This document shows positions 1 through 6,600 of a stretch of 9,111 bases of DNA, in pieces. The notes under the pieces are model-generated. The model made no database searches. It was not told the DNA's origin and saw only the letters and a list, made by a program, of their open reading frames with translations. This DNA is from Alphaproteobacteria bacterium (lineage in GTDB: Bacteria > Pseudomonadota > Alphaproteobacteria > Micropepsales > Micropepsaceae). Each line of letters opens with the position of its first letter. The stretch's first letter is position 1. Location: positions 1-9,111 of the forward strand of contig QKCS01000084.1 of assembly GCA_003246795.1 (NCBI GenBank), written 5' to 3'. Made by a program: the position numbers and the translations under genes.

Positions 1-969
1 AAAGAGGGCGTTGAACGTTGTGCCCGCCGTGGCCAGTGTGCTGCGGTCGTCGAAGTTATACTCAAGTAGCAGCCCGAGATCGATGCCTTCGTCAATACCG
101 TTCGTAAACGTGTACTCGCCACCGACGACTGTGGCAAAGAATGGAGCGCCCTGCGCCCAACGGTAGATCGCCTCTCCCTTGAGTATGAGATCGCCGATAA
201 CGTAGGAGGCATCGACGCCCGCCTGGTTCATTAGTGCATAGTAAGGGAACAACACAGTGCCGCCGGGCCCAACTATTGCTACGAAAGTCGGCTCACGATT
301 CGTTCCATAGAAGTACGAGGCACCGAAATCGAGGGGGCCGAAGGTGTTTTCGTAGCGCGCCGCAAAATCGACGTGCCACTCCCCAGAATCTGACTCATAA
401 AACGCATCGTTGGCGATCGGAAAAGGACCGCGAAACCGACCACCAGCGTCTGGGAACGTGCGCTTGCGAAACCCTGTCATTGCGAACAAGCCCAACTTGC
501 CCCAATCTCCGACGAAGTTTCCATTGATCATGGGTTGACCAAGATATTCCTCGCCATCGAAGTTTTCGATGAAATCAACTTGGTTGATGACGTTGACGAG
601 ATGGCGTGATTCAGCGCGCCCCCAAAAGACCTGATGCACGCCAAGAACGAGGTCGAACCCGTCGCCGCGATAGCTGTAACTGGCTTCCCGTAAGTCGAGA
701 TGCGTGCGATGACCATCGATCGCGTCGAGGCGGCCATAGGGTGTGATTTTGATCGCCTGCCCATCCCACTCGGCGGTCAACTCAATCCTGCCGAAGATCG
801 AAGGGTGGAAAGTGGCGTCGTCCTGGCCGGGCCATTCGGGATTGTCCGGAAACGTCCGCACCTCCACACCTACGAATCCGGTGCCGGTGAACGTCTCATT
901 GGCCGCCGCCGCAGCCACCATTCCCGACGCGAGCGCTACAAGCGCGAACGGCATCCATTTGCCCAGCAT
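1..969 (-). CDS. Outer-membrane beta-barrel-like protein, C-terminus beyond the window
   Basis: The frame is open for 323 codons from the ATG at 969-967 to the left edge, so the C-terminus is missing only because the window ends. GGAGGA lies 6 bases before the ATG. Residues 1-23 form a signal peptide (hydrophobic FALVALASGMVAAAA, likely cleaved near AAA-N). The mature part alternates short polar and aromatic stretches typical of beta-barrel strands, for example VDFAARYENTFGPLDFGASYFYG around residues 200-222. A distinctive patch at about residues 111-147 contains VFWGRAESRHLVNVINQ and DGEEYLGQPMI. I associate such patches with unnamed gammaproteobacterial and alphaproteobacterial outer-membrane proteins, some filed as DUF1302-like, but I cannot assign a substrate. 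GC is low for this window (25 of 60 bases at 541-600). It is divergent from the porin remnant at 1270. The reading frame and export signal are secure; the family is uncertain. Confidence 0.8.
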   Translation of the reverse strand, partial: MLGKWMPFALVALASGMVAAAAANETFTGTGFVGVEVRTFPDNPEWPGQDDATFHPSIFGRIELTAEWDGQAIKITPYGRLDAIDGHRTHLDLREASYSYRGDGFDLVLGVHQVFWGRAESRHLVNVINQVDFIENFDGEEYLGQPMINGNFVGDWGKLGLFAMTGFRKRTFPDAGGRFRGPFPIANDAFYESDSGEWHVDFAARYENTFGPLDFGASYFYGTNREPTFVAIVGPGGTVLFPYYALMNQAGVDASYVIGDLILKGEAIYRWAQGAPFFATVVGGEYTFTNGIDEGIDLGLLLEYNFDDRSTLATAGTTFNALF

Positions 970-1269
970 CGAATCTCCTCCAGCTAGCCCTCGTACATAA
1001 TCGGATCTTGGTTAACGAAAACTTGAAAACTGAGATCGCTGAACAGATGCGAGCTTGCCCGAGAGCCAGATGCGCGTTCGCACTCGACCACCCGGCCGGA
1101 CCTCGATGTCGGGCGTTTGCAAAGGGGCGAACGAGAAGGCCAACCAATCAAGGTGTTGCTGGGCCACATGCGCCGCAACCTTTCCTTAACCATCCGCAAC
1201 CATCCGCACAACATGCTGAATCTAGTCGGTGCGCACGCGCCGCAACCGCAGCGACACGGAGACTGAAGC
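970..1269. other. Divergent intergenic region, 300 bases
   Basis: This gap separates two divergent genes and should hold promoters for both. I see no convincing sigma-70 pair. It has two TTAA-type motifs (annotated separately in part): TTAA-N7-TTGA at 1012-1026, and TTAACCAT at 1187-1194 followed by a tandem near-copy, so that AACCATCCGC occurs twice in a row at about 1189-1208. The open frames crossing this gap have no plausible start or protein-like composition, and I do not call a gene here. Confidence 0.5.
1012..1026 (-). promoter_or_regulatory. Possible CtrA-like box upstream of the minus-strand outer-membrane gene
   Basis: TTAA, seven bases, then TTGA matches the alphaproteobacterial CtrA consensus TTAA-N7-TTAA with one mismatch, about 43-57 bases before the ATG at 969. 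A second half-site-like TTAACCAT lies at 1187-1194, nearer the plus-strand gene. TTAA is uncommon in GC-rich DNA, but this intergenic stretch is less GC-rich, so chance matches are quite possible. No matching -10 element was identified. Confidence 0.22.
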
Positions 1270-1929
1270 ATGAAACGCAGAACACTGCTTGCGACGAGCG
1301 CACTCTGGCTCCTCGGTGGAATGCCGGCCATAGCGGATGGAATGGGCGGAAAGAACGTCACCGGATTCGGGGACATCGGCTACATGTACAACGACTACGA
1401 TGCAAGCGGACTTCCCGACTTCGACTCCCGTACGATCCACGCTAAAGGTTCGATCCTTTGGGATCTACAGAGCGATTGGAATGTCCAAGGTAATTTCGGC
1501 TTCAACTCCGAACAATTCGATACAAGCCCCGTCGACCTGGCAGTCGACACCTGGCACATGCGTGTCGCTGGATTTTGGCGTGGCAAGCAGGGCGCAGTTG
1601 GGGGAGAAATCAACTATCAATCGATCGACGCCCTAGTGGCGACCGAAGGCTTTGGAGCTGACCTGGCTTCAGGCGTTCGTTGCGGCTCACGTGTTCGCGA
1701 TCAATTTGATTCAGCTCTACGTCTTCCGCCGCTTTGGATTTATGGCGATCTACGGGTTCCGGTTCGTCTACTATGCGTGCTGGCATGTCATATGGGGATA
1801 CCTTCGGCTTCAGCTGATCTTCTGATATGGTCGATGCCATGCGCGCGATGGTTCTCGACAAGCCGGGGACGAAGCTTCGTCTCGAAGAGCGACCCACGCC
1901 CGCGCCGGGCGACGGCGAAATCCTGGTAG
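1270..1929 (+). pseudogene. Truncated porin-like protein fused out of frame to foreign sequence
   Basis: The ORF begins with a clear signal peptide (MKRRTLLATSALWLLGGMPAIA) and GGAG about 9 bases before the ATG. Residues up to about 120 look like the start of an outer-membrane barrel: VTGFGDIGYMYNDYD, then alternating strands such as HAKGSILWDLQSDWNVQGNFGF and HMRVAGFWRGKQGAVGGEINYQ. From about residue 125-135 the character changes: the tail to residue 219 is rich in Arg, Ser and Pro, has no barrel pattern, and is an out-of-frame reading of a membrane-protein remnant (1637-1825) and then of the first 100 bases of the alcohol dehydrogenase gene. Many small porins are much longer than 120 residues, so most of the gene is gone. 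The junction lies between about 1637 and 1670. A folded product is unlikely. Its promoter may now drive the downstream dehydrogenase. Confidence 0.7.
1637..1825 (+). pseudogene. C-terminal remnant of an integral membrane protein
   Basis: In the second frame, open from 1637 (just after a TAG) to TGA at 1823-1825, the translation reads as a membrane-protein C-terminus. It includes ALELTWLQAFVAAHVFAINL, then QLYVFRRFGFMAIYGFRFVY, then YACWHVIWGYLRLQLIF. Two hydrophobic segments are separated by the basic pair RR, and aromatic residues sit at the edges. There is no start codon with a ribosome site; the true N-terminus is absent and the sequence before about 1660 belongs to the porin gene. The stop is one base before the ATG of the dehydrogenase (TGATATG), so the intact gene was probably translationally coupled to it. 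FVAAH (FxxxH) and the overall look recall CPBP-type intramembrane protease tails, but that is a weak guess. Confidence 0.6.
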
Positions 1930-2822
1930 CGATTTCAGCCTGCGCAGTCTGTCGAACCGATTTGCACATCGTCGGCGGAGAGCTGGCGCATCCGAAACTG
2001 CCGCTCGTGCCCGGGCATGAAATCGTCGGGCGCGTGGAGACGGTGGGGCCCGGCGTCGATGGGTTTGCGATCGGCATGCGGGTCGGCGTTCCGTGGCTGG
2101 GCGGAACGTGCGGTCACTGCGCCTATTGCGCCGGCGATCGCGAGAATCTCTGCGATGCACCGTCGTTGACCGGCTACACGCGCGACGGCGGGTTCGCGAG
2201 CCATGTCGTCGCGCGAGCGGACTTTGCCTTTCCGCTGACGGGCGCGCGCGGCGATGTCGAGGCGGCGCCGTTGATGTGCGCGGGGCTGATCGGATGGCGG
2301 TCGCTGGTCAAAGCGGGCGACGCCCGAGCGCTCGGCATCTATGGCTTCGGCGCGGCCGCGCACATCATCGCGCAGGTGGCGCGATGGCAGAAGCGACGCG
2401 TTCATGCATTCACGCGGCCCGGCGACGCGACCGCGCAAACGCTCGCCAGGGAACTCGGCTGCGATTGGGTCGGCGGTTCGGACGAAATGCCGCCAGAGCC
2501 GCTCGACGCGGCGATCATCTTTGCGCCGGTGGGCGCACTCGTGCCGCAAGCGTTGAAAGCCGTCAGGAAAGGCGGCCGCGTCGTCTGCGGCGGCATTCAC
2601 ATGTCGGACATTCCGGCGTTTCCCTATGCGCTCTTGTGGGAAGAACGCGAGATCTGTTCCGTTGCGAATCTGACCCGGCAGGATGCGCGTGCGTTTCTGC
2701 AGGTTGCAGCCGACGTGCCGCTGGACATCAAGACGACGACCTACCCGCTGGGCGAGGCCGACCGTGCGCTTGCAGACTTGCGCGACGGACGGATCGCAGG
2801 CGCGGCAGTTCTGGTTCCCTGA
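1827..2822 (+). CDS. Zinc-dependent alcohol dehydrogenase family protein (TIGR02822-like)
   Basis: A 331-residue medium-chain dehydrogenase/reductase, about the usual length for this subgroup. The N-terminal GroES-like domain has catalytic-zinc ligands Cys42 (in CAVCRTDLH), His64-Glu65 (PGHE) and probably Cys151. The structural-zinc lobe has four cysteines, Cys95, Cys98, Cys101 and Cys109. The Rossmann domain starts near residue 168 with GFGAAAH at 173-179. It should interconvert alcohols and aldehydes using NAD(H) or NADP(H) in the cytoplasm; substrate unknown. The spacing, His after the glycine motif and short C-terminus fit the TIGR02822 subgroup better than classical AdhA/AdhP. The start at 1827 (MVDAMRAM) has no good Shine-Dalgarno; ATGs at 1839 and 1848 are alternatives. 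It begins one base after the stop of the upstream membrane-protein remnant, so it was probably translated by coupling and may be poorly expressed now. GC is high (44 of 60 at 2041-2100), unlike the preceding DNA. Confidence 0.92.
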   Translation: MVDAMRAMVLDKPGTKLRLEERPTPAPGDGEILVAISACAVCRTDLHIVGGELAHPKLPLVPGHEIVGRVETVGPGVDGFAIGMRVGVPWLGGTCGHCAYCAGDRENLCDAPSLTGYTRDGGFASHVVARADFAFPLTGARGDVEAAPLMCAGLIGWRSLVKAGDARALGIYGFGAAAHIIAQVARWQKRRVHAFTRPGDATAQTLARELGCDWVGGSDEMPPEPLDAAIIFAPVGALVPQALKAVRKGGRVVCGGIHMSDIPAFPYALLWEEREICSVANLTRQDARAFLQVAADVPLDIKTTTYPLGEADRALADLRDGRIAGAAVLVP

Positions 2823-2831
2823 GGCGCAAGT

Positions 2832-2871
2832 TTGCGCTAGATCAAGCGTTATGCGGACTTGCGGCGATACT
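2832..2871 (+). promoter_or_regulatory. Candidate FNR/FixK-type box and -10 ahead of the Host_attach gene
   Basis: TTGCGCTAGATCAA at 2832-2845 fits the TTGAT-N4-ATCAA architecture of FNR/FixK/FnrL sites: the right half ATCAA is perfect and the left half TTGCG matches three of five. A -10-like GATACT follows at 2866-2871 (four of six to TATAAT), giving a predicted start near 2878-2880 and placing the box centre near -40, close to the -41.5 of class II FNR activation. The box partly overlaps a perfect palindrome, GCGCAAGTTTGCGC at 2824-2837. That palindrome could be a separate operator, or a small hairpin after the dehydrogenase stop, though no T-run follows it. This suggests low-oxygen induction of the Host_attach/DUF6491 pair. 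Confidence 0.5.
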
Positions 2872-2892
2872 CCTTTTCCAAGGAGAGTTCAG

Positions 2893-3354
2893 ATGATCAA
2901 AATTGACCTTCCCAACAACGCTTGGGTGCTGGTCGGGGACGGGCGGAAAGCGCTTGTCCTGCGCAACGAAGGCGACGCCGTCTTCCCGAACCTCAAGACG
3001 ACCGATGCGCTGACGACGGGCCGGATGCCGCCGACGGCGGAGATGGGCAGCGACCGGCCGGGCCGCGCGGTGCAATCCGCCGACGGGCGGCGCAGCGGCA
3101 TGGACCAGACCGATTGGCATGAGATGGCCGAGCAGCACTTCGCGAACGACGTGGCCCGCGCGCTCGATGCACGGCATGCGGCGGGCGAGATCGAGAAGCT
3201 AGTGGTCGTGGCGCCGCCGCGTACGCTTGCGGAGCTGCGTCACTCGTTTTCCGATGGCCTGCGCGCGAAGGTTATCGCCGAGGTCGATAAGGACATGACG
3301 AAGCATCCCGTGTACGAGATCGAACGGCTGCTGTTCGGCGGCGGGAAGAAATAG
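2893..3354 (+). CDS. Host_attach family protein (PF10116, baeRF-like)
   Basis: A 153-residue protein starting at the ATG at 2893, preceded by AGGAGAG 6-7 bases upstream. The frame is open further 5' but that stretch overlaps the dehydrogenase and is rejected. Family features: an N-terminal strand pair WVLVGDGRKALVLRN (residues 11-25), a polar loop with MGSDRPGRA (about 56-64), a helix around EMAEQHFANDVARAL, the strand-turn KLVVVAPPRTLAELR, and the signature DMTKHPVYEIERLL near the C-terminus. The family was named for attachment of bacteria to host cells in Agrobacterium, but is widespread in free-living bacteria. It has also been grouped with bacterial relatives of archaeo-eukaryotic peptide release factors, so a ribosome- or stress-related role is at least as plausible. 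No signal peptide; cytoplasmic. It is 9 bases upstream of the DUF6491-type gene and probably co-transcribed with it. Confidence 0.85.
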   Translation: MIKIDLPNNAWVLVGDGRKALVLRNEGDAVFPNLKTTDALTTGRMPPTAEMGSDRPGRAVQSADGRRSGMDQTDWHEMAEQHFANDVARALDARHAAGEIEKLVVVAPPRTLAELRHSFSDGLRAKVIAEVDKDMTKHPVYEIERLLFGGGKK

Positions 3355-3363
3355 GAGGCAACG

Positions 3364-3780
3364 ATGCTGAAACGGCTTGTCGTTCTTTCGCTCGTCGGGC
3401 TGGGTCTGGGTGCCGGCGCGGCGCCGGCGGCAGGCGACGCGGCGAAGGCTAAACCCTCGTCGTGTGCGTTCGTCCGGTCGATCGACCGGTGGGAGCCGAT
3501 CGACGAAAAGACGGTCTATCTCTACACGTCGCCACGACGGAAATACAAAGTCACGTTCACCAGCAAATGCCGCGAGATGAAATGGGCGATCTTCGCGCGT
3601 CTCGAAACGCGGCCGAGCGCGGGCGCCTGCCTTTCGGTAGGCGATTCGATTCTCTTCGCGCACGGCGCGTTTCGCGACCGACGCCACGAATTCGAGGAAC
3701 GCTGCGTGATCAGAGCGATCGAAGGCATGCCACTCGAAGGCGAAGAAAAAGAAACCGAAGAGGCGCCGCCGCAACCGTAG
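3364..3780 (+). CDS. Secreted DUF6491-type small protein
   Basis: A 138-residue protein with AGGAGG about 5 bases before the ATG, overlapping the end of the preceding gene's stop region. Residues 1-23 form a signal peptide (LVVLSLVGLGLGAGAAPAA). The mature part has four cysteines, Cys34, Cys69, Cys89 and Cys114, well placed for two disulfides in the periplasm. The patterns CAFVRSIDRWEPIDEKTVYL (residues 34-53), then Tyr and Lys in a strand, Cys69 near the middle and CVIRAIEG at 114 fit the DUF6491 family. Family members are small periplasmic or outer-membrane-associated proteins of unknown function. The C-terminal tail is acidic and proline-rich (EGEEKETEEAPPQP). It ends one base from the stop of the convergent pheT gene. 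Confidence 0.75.
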   Translation: MLKRLVVLSLVGLGLGAGAAPAAGDAAKAKPSSCAFVRSIDRWEPIDEKTVYLYTSPRRKYKVTFTSKCREMKWAIFARLETRPSAGACLSVGDSILFAHGAFRDRRHEFEERCVIRAIEGMPLEGEEKETEEAPPQP

Positions 3781-3781
3781 G

Positions 3782-6172
3782 CTAGCGCTGCGTCGCGCCC
3801 GTCGCTTTCGCTACGGCCGCCACGATCTTCGTCGCGACAGCGTCGATTTCGGCTTCGGTCAGCGTGCGGTCGCGCGGCTGCAGGCGTACGCCGATCGCGA
3901 GCGACTTTTTGCCCGGTTCGATCCCCTGCCCTTCGTACACGTCAAAGACCGTGACGCTTTCGACGAGAACGCGGTCGACCGATGTCGCCGCCTTCACGAT
4001 CTCGGCCGCGCCGACCTTCGCGTCGACCAGGAAAGCGAAATCGCGTTCGACAGCTTGATACTCCGACAGATCGAGCTTCGGCCGCGTCTTGGTCGGCTTC
4101 GGCTTGGGCGTGGGCAACGTCTCGAGCATCACCTCGAAGGCCGCGATCGGACCGGTCAAGTCGAACGCGGCGAGCACGTTCGGGTGCAATTCGCCGAAGA
4201 ACGCGAGCACGTTCTTAGGTCCGAGGCGCAACGCGCCGGAGCGACCCGGGTGATACCACACGGGTGCGTCGGTGGTGACCTGCGCGCTGTCGCCGGAGAA
4301 GCCGCACGCGTCGAGCACGGCGAGCACGTCCGCCTTGGCCTGGAACACATCGGCGTTCCAGCTCTCCTTCGCCCAGTTGCGCGGGCCGGCGCCGACCCGG
4401 ATGCCGGTTGCCGCCGTCAGTTGTTCGCCCGGTTCGGAGCCCGTGAATTGCGGACCGACCTCGAACATGCCGAGGTCCTTGATGCCGCGCGCAACGTTGC
4501 GCTGGGCCGCGGCCAGGAGGCCGGGCAACACGCTCGGGCGCATCGCGTCGAGGTCGGCCGAGATCGGGTTCGCGACGAGCAGCGCTTCCGGGACGCCGCC
4601 GAAGAGTTCGGCTTGCGCCTTGGCGACGAACGACCAGGTCATCGCCTCGACGAGCCCGCGCGATGCCAATGTGCGCTTGGCGGCGCGCACGCGCTTTTGC
4701 ATCGGCGTCAGCACCGGCAGCGGCACGGAGGCCAAGCGCGGCAATGGCGTCGACGGGACCTTGTCGAGGCCCACAATGCGGATCACCTCTTCCACCAGGT
4801 CGGCTTGGCCGTGGATGTCGGGGCGCCAGGGCGGCACGCTGACGCGGGTGCCTACGCTCGAGCGGAAACCGAGACGGTCGAGAATGCTCAGCGCCTCGCC
4901 CGGGTGAATCTTCACGCCGCAGAGCTTTTCGACGAGACCCGGATCGAACGTGATCTCGCGCTTCGTGTCGGGCGCGCGCCCCGCGACGGTCAGATCGCTC
5001 GCCTCGCCGCCGCAGAACTCTAAGATCAGCTTCGTTGCGAGATCGATGCCGGGGACGGTGGATTCGGGATCGACGCCGCGTTCGAAGCGGTAGCGCGCGT
5101 CCGAATTGATGCCGAGCGTACGGCCCGTGCGCGCGGTGCGCACGGGATCGAAGTGGGCGCTTTCGATGAAGACGTTCGTCGTTTCGTCGCTGACGCCCGT
5201 CGACTCGCCGCCCATGACGCCGCCCAGACCCAAGACGCCGCTGTCGTCTGCGATGACGCAGATTTCCGGGTCGAGTTCGTAGGTCTTGCCGTCGAGGGCC
5301 AGGACCTTCTCGCCCGCCTTCGCCAAGCGCGCGTGGATTTCACCCCTGAGCTTGTCGGCGTCGTAGACGTGTAGCGGCCGCGCGCGGTCGAGCGACATCA
5401 GGTTGGTAATGTCGACGAGCGCCGAGATGGGCCTCAGACCCACGGCTTTCAGGCGTTGCTGCAGCCATGCGGGCGACGGCCCGTTCTTGACGCCGCGCAC
5501 CATACGCCCCGCGAAGATGGGGCAGGCGTTCGCGGTCTCTTTGTCGAAGTGCAAGCCGATGGGAACCGCATTGTTGAAGCGCGGCGTGATCTTCGGCGGC
5601 TGGTCCTGCCGCAAGTGACCGACGCCCGCGGCGGCGAGGTCGCGCGCAACGCCGCGCACGCCGGTACAATCCGGGCGGTTCGGCGTGAGCTTGATCTCGA
5701 TCACTGGGTCGGTCAGCCCCACGACCTCGGCGAACGGTTTGCCGACGGGCGCGTCCTCCGGCAGTTCGATGATGCCGTCGTGTTCTTCCGACAGGCCCAT
5801 CTCGCGTTCCGAGCACAGCATGCCGTTCGACTCGACGCCGCGGATCGAAGACTTCTTGAGGTCCAGACCGGTGCCGGGGATCTTGGTGCCGGCGTGGGCG
5901 AAGACGCCCTTCATGCCGGCGCGCGCATTCGGGGCGCCGCAGACGACCTGGAGCTTTTTCGTGCCGGTGTCGACGATGCAGACGCGCAGCTTGTCGGCGT
6001 TCGGATGCTTCTCCGCCGACACGACGTAAGCCACGGTGAAGGGCGCCAGTTCCTTCGCCTTGTCGCGAACGCTTTCGACTTCGAGGCCGATATCGGTCAG
6101 CGTTTCGGCGATCTTTTCGACCGTCGCGTCGGTGTCGAGGTGATCCTTGAGCCAAGAGAGCGTGAACTTCAT
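3782..6172 (-). CDS. pheT: Phenylalanine--tRNA ligase beta subunit
   Basis: The 796-residue beta subunit of the (alpha-beta)2 PheRS, which charges tRNA-Phe in the cytoplasm; usual length for proteobacteria. Domains in order: N-terminal MKFTLSWLKDHL; tRNA-binding OB fold about 39-150 with HPNADKLRVC and VVCGAPNARAG; B3/B4 editing module about 210-390 with LDRARPLHVYDADKL and GGVMGGESTGVSDET; B5 about 405-475 with Asp452, Asp458 and Glu461-Glu462 in the usual metal-site pattern; a catalytic-like core with MTWSFV (511-516); FDX-ACB domain about 703-796 with VERDFAFLVD. The frame is open 19 codons further upstream, but the start at 6172 has AGGAGG at the right distance, begins with the conserved MKF, and overlaps the ASCH stop by ATGA. 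The stop is one base from a convergent gene, so no terminator fits in between. Confidence 0.97.
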   Translation of the reverse strand: MKFTLSWLKDHLDTDATVEKIAETLTDIGLEVESVRDKAKELAPFTVAYVVSAEKHPNADKLRVCIVDTGTKKLQVVCGAPNARAGMKGVFAHAGTKIPGTGLDLKKSSIRGVESNGMLCSEREMGLSEEHDGIIELPEDAPVGKPFAEVVGLTDPVIEIKLTPNRPDCTGVRGVARDLAAAGVGHLRQDQPPKITPRFNNAVPIGLHFDKETANACPIFAGRMVRGVKNGPSPAWLQQRLKAVGLRPISALVDITNLMSLDRARPLHVYDADKLRGEIHARLAKAGEKVLALDGKTYELDPEICVIADDSGVLGLGGVMGGESTGVSDETTNVFIESAHFDPVRTARTGRTLGINSDARYRFERGVDPESTVPGIDLATKLILEFCGGEASDLTVAGRAPDTKREITFDPGLVEKLCGVKIHPGEALSILDRLGFRSSVGTRVSVPPWRPDIHGQADLVEEVIRIVGLDKVPSTPLPRLASVPLPVLTPMQKRVRAAKRTLASRGLVEAMTWSFVAKAQAELFGGVPEALLVANPISADLDAMRPSVLPGLLAAAQRNVARGIKDLGMFEVGPQFTGSEPGEQLTAATGIRVGAGPRNWAKESWNADVFQAKADVLAVLDACGFSGDSAQVTTDAPVWYHPGRSGALRLGPKNVLAFFGELHPNVLAAFDLTGPIAAFEVMLETLPTPKPKPTKTRPKLDLSEYQAVERDFAFLVDAKVGAAEIVKAATSVDRVLVESVTVFDVYEGQGIEPGKKSLAIGVRLQPRDRTLTEAEIDAVATKIVAAVAKATGATQR

Positions 6173-6600
6173 AACGCGCCCTCCTTTGCGGACACGGGCA
6201 GTTTCTCGACCACGCGGAAGCGTTCGCAAACAAGCTTCATGTCGGGCGCGAAACGGCCTTCACCGCGGAAGAACGTTTCATGGGCGGCGCGCCAGTGTTC
6301 GTAGCTCAGATCGCCCTCGCCTTCGTCGTGCGCGAATTCGGCGTCGACTTCGTCGAAGCGTTTGATTTCGACGCCGGTCGTTTCGACGACGCAGCGCGGG
6401 CGCTTGGCGCCGTCGACCACGATCGACATCTCGCCCTTTTGCGGCATCGACCAGTGCTCTGTCTCGTACTTCCAGAGGGCCGAGCAGGTCGCGGTTTTCT
6501 TGCCCTGGAGAACGAGCGCCAGCAGTTCGTCCGCGAGCGCGGGCGTGTTGCCGAACGCCCAGCGGAGGAGGCCTTCGTATTTCGCGGGAACGTCGCTCAT
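6169..6600 (-). CDS. ASCH domain protein (YhfF-like) inside pheST
   Basis: A 143-residue protein. Its ATG overlaps the pheS stop (ATGA at 6600-6597) and its TGA overlaps the pheT ATG (6172-6169), so it is translationally coupled on both sides. The ASCH signature is clear: GKKTAT at residues 33-38 (GxKxxT pattern), then a strand with PQKGEMSIVVDGAKRP, a strand VVETTGVEIKRFDEV, FAHDEGEGDLSYEHWRAAH at 89-107, and a final strand KLVCERFRVVEKL. This arrangement matches COG4405/YhfF rather than the shorter YqfB. ASCH domains have a PUA-like RNA-binding fold. E. coli YqfB hydrolyses N4-acetylcytidine using a Lys and Thr in the same motif, so a nucleoside-amide or tRNA-related activity is possible but not shown. 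Function in this protein: unknown. The earlier in-frame start 6987 overlaps pheS and is not protein-like there. Confidence 0.9.
   Translation of the reverse strand: MSDVPAKYEGLLRWAFGNTPALADELLALVLQGKKTATCSALWKYETEHWSMPQKGEMSIVVDGAKRPRCVVETTGVEIKRFDEVDAEFAHDEGEGDLSYEHWRAAHETFFRGEGRFAPDMKLVCERFRVVEKLPVSAKEGAL

Noticed and set aside
1189..1208. Tandem repeat AACCATCCGC as a CRISPR or attachment site
   Set aside because: Only two adjacent 10-base copies without spacers or a partner copy elsewhere in the window.
1935..2600. 221-codon open frame antisense to the dehydrogenase
   Set aside because: The sense frame has all zinc ligands and the nucleotide-binding motif; the antisense product has no recognisable pattern and no ribosome site.
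2683..2892. Longer N-terminus for the Host_attach protein
   Set aside because: It would overlap the dehydrogenase by 140 bases; the ATG at 2893 has a good ribosome site and matches the family start.
4055..5023. 322-codon open frame opposite pheT
   Set aside because: It lies wholly antisense to pheT and is rich in Arg, His and Ala without motifs, as expected of a GC-rich shadow frame. The same holds for 5456-6304 and 6993-7658.
6173..6229. 19-residue N-terminal extension of PheT
   Set aside because: The conserved PheT N-terminus is MKFTLSWL at 6172, with AGGAGG just upstream and an ATGA overlap with the ASCH gene.
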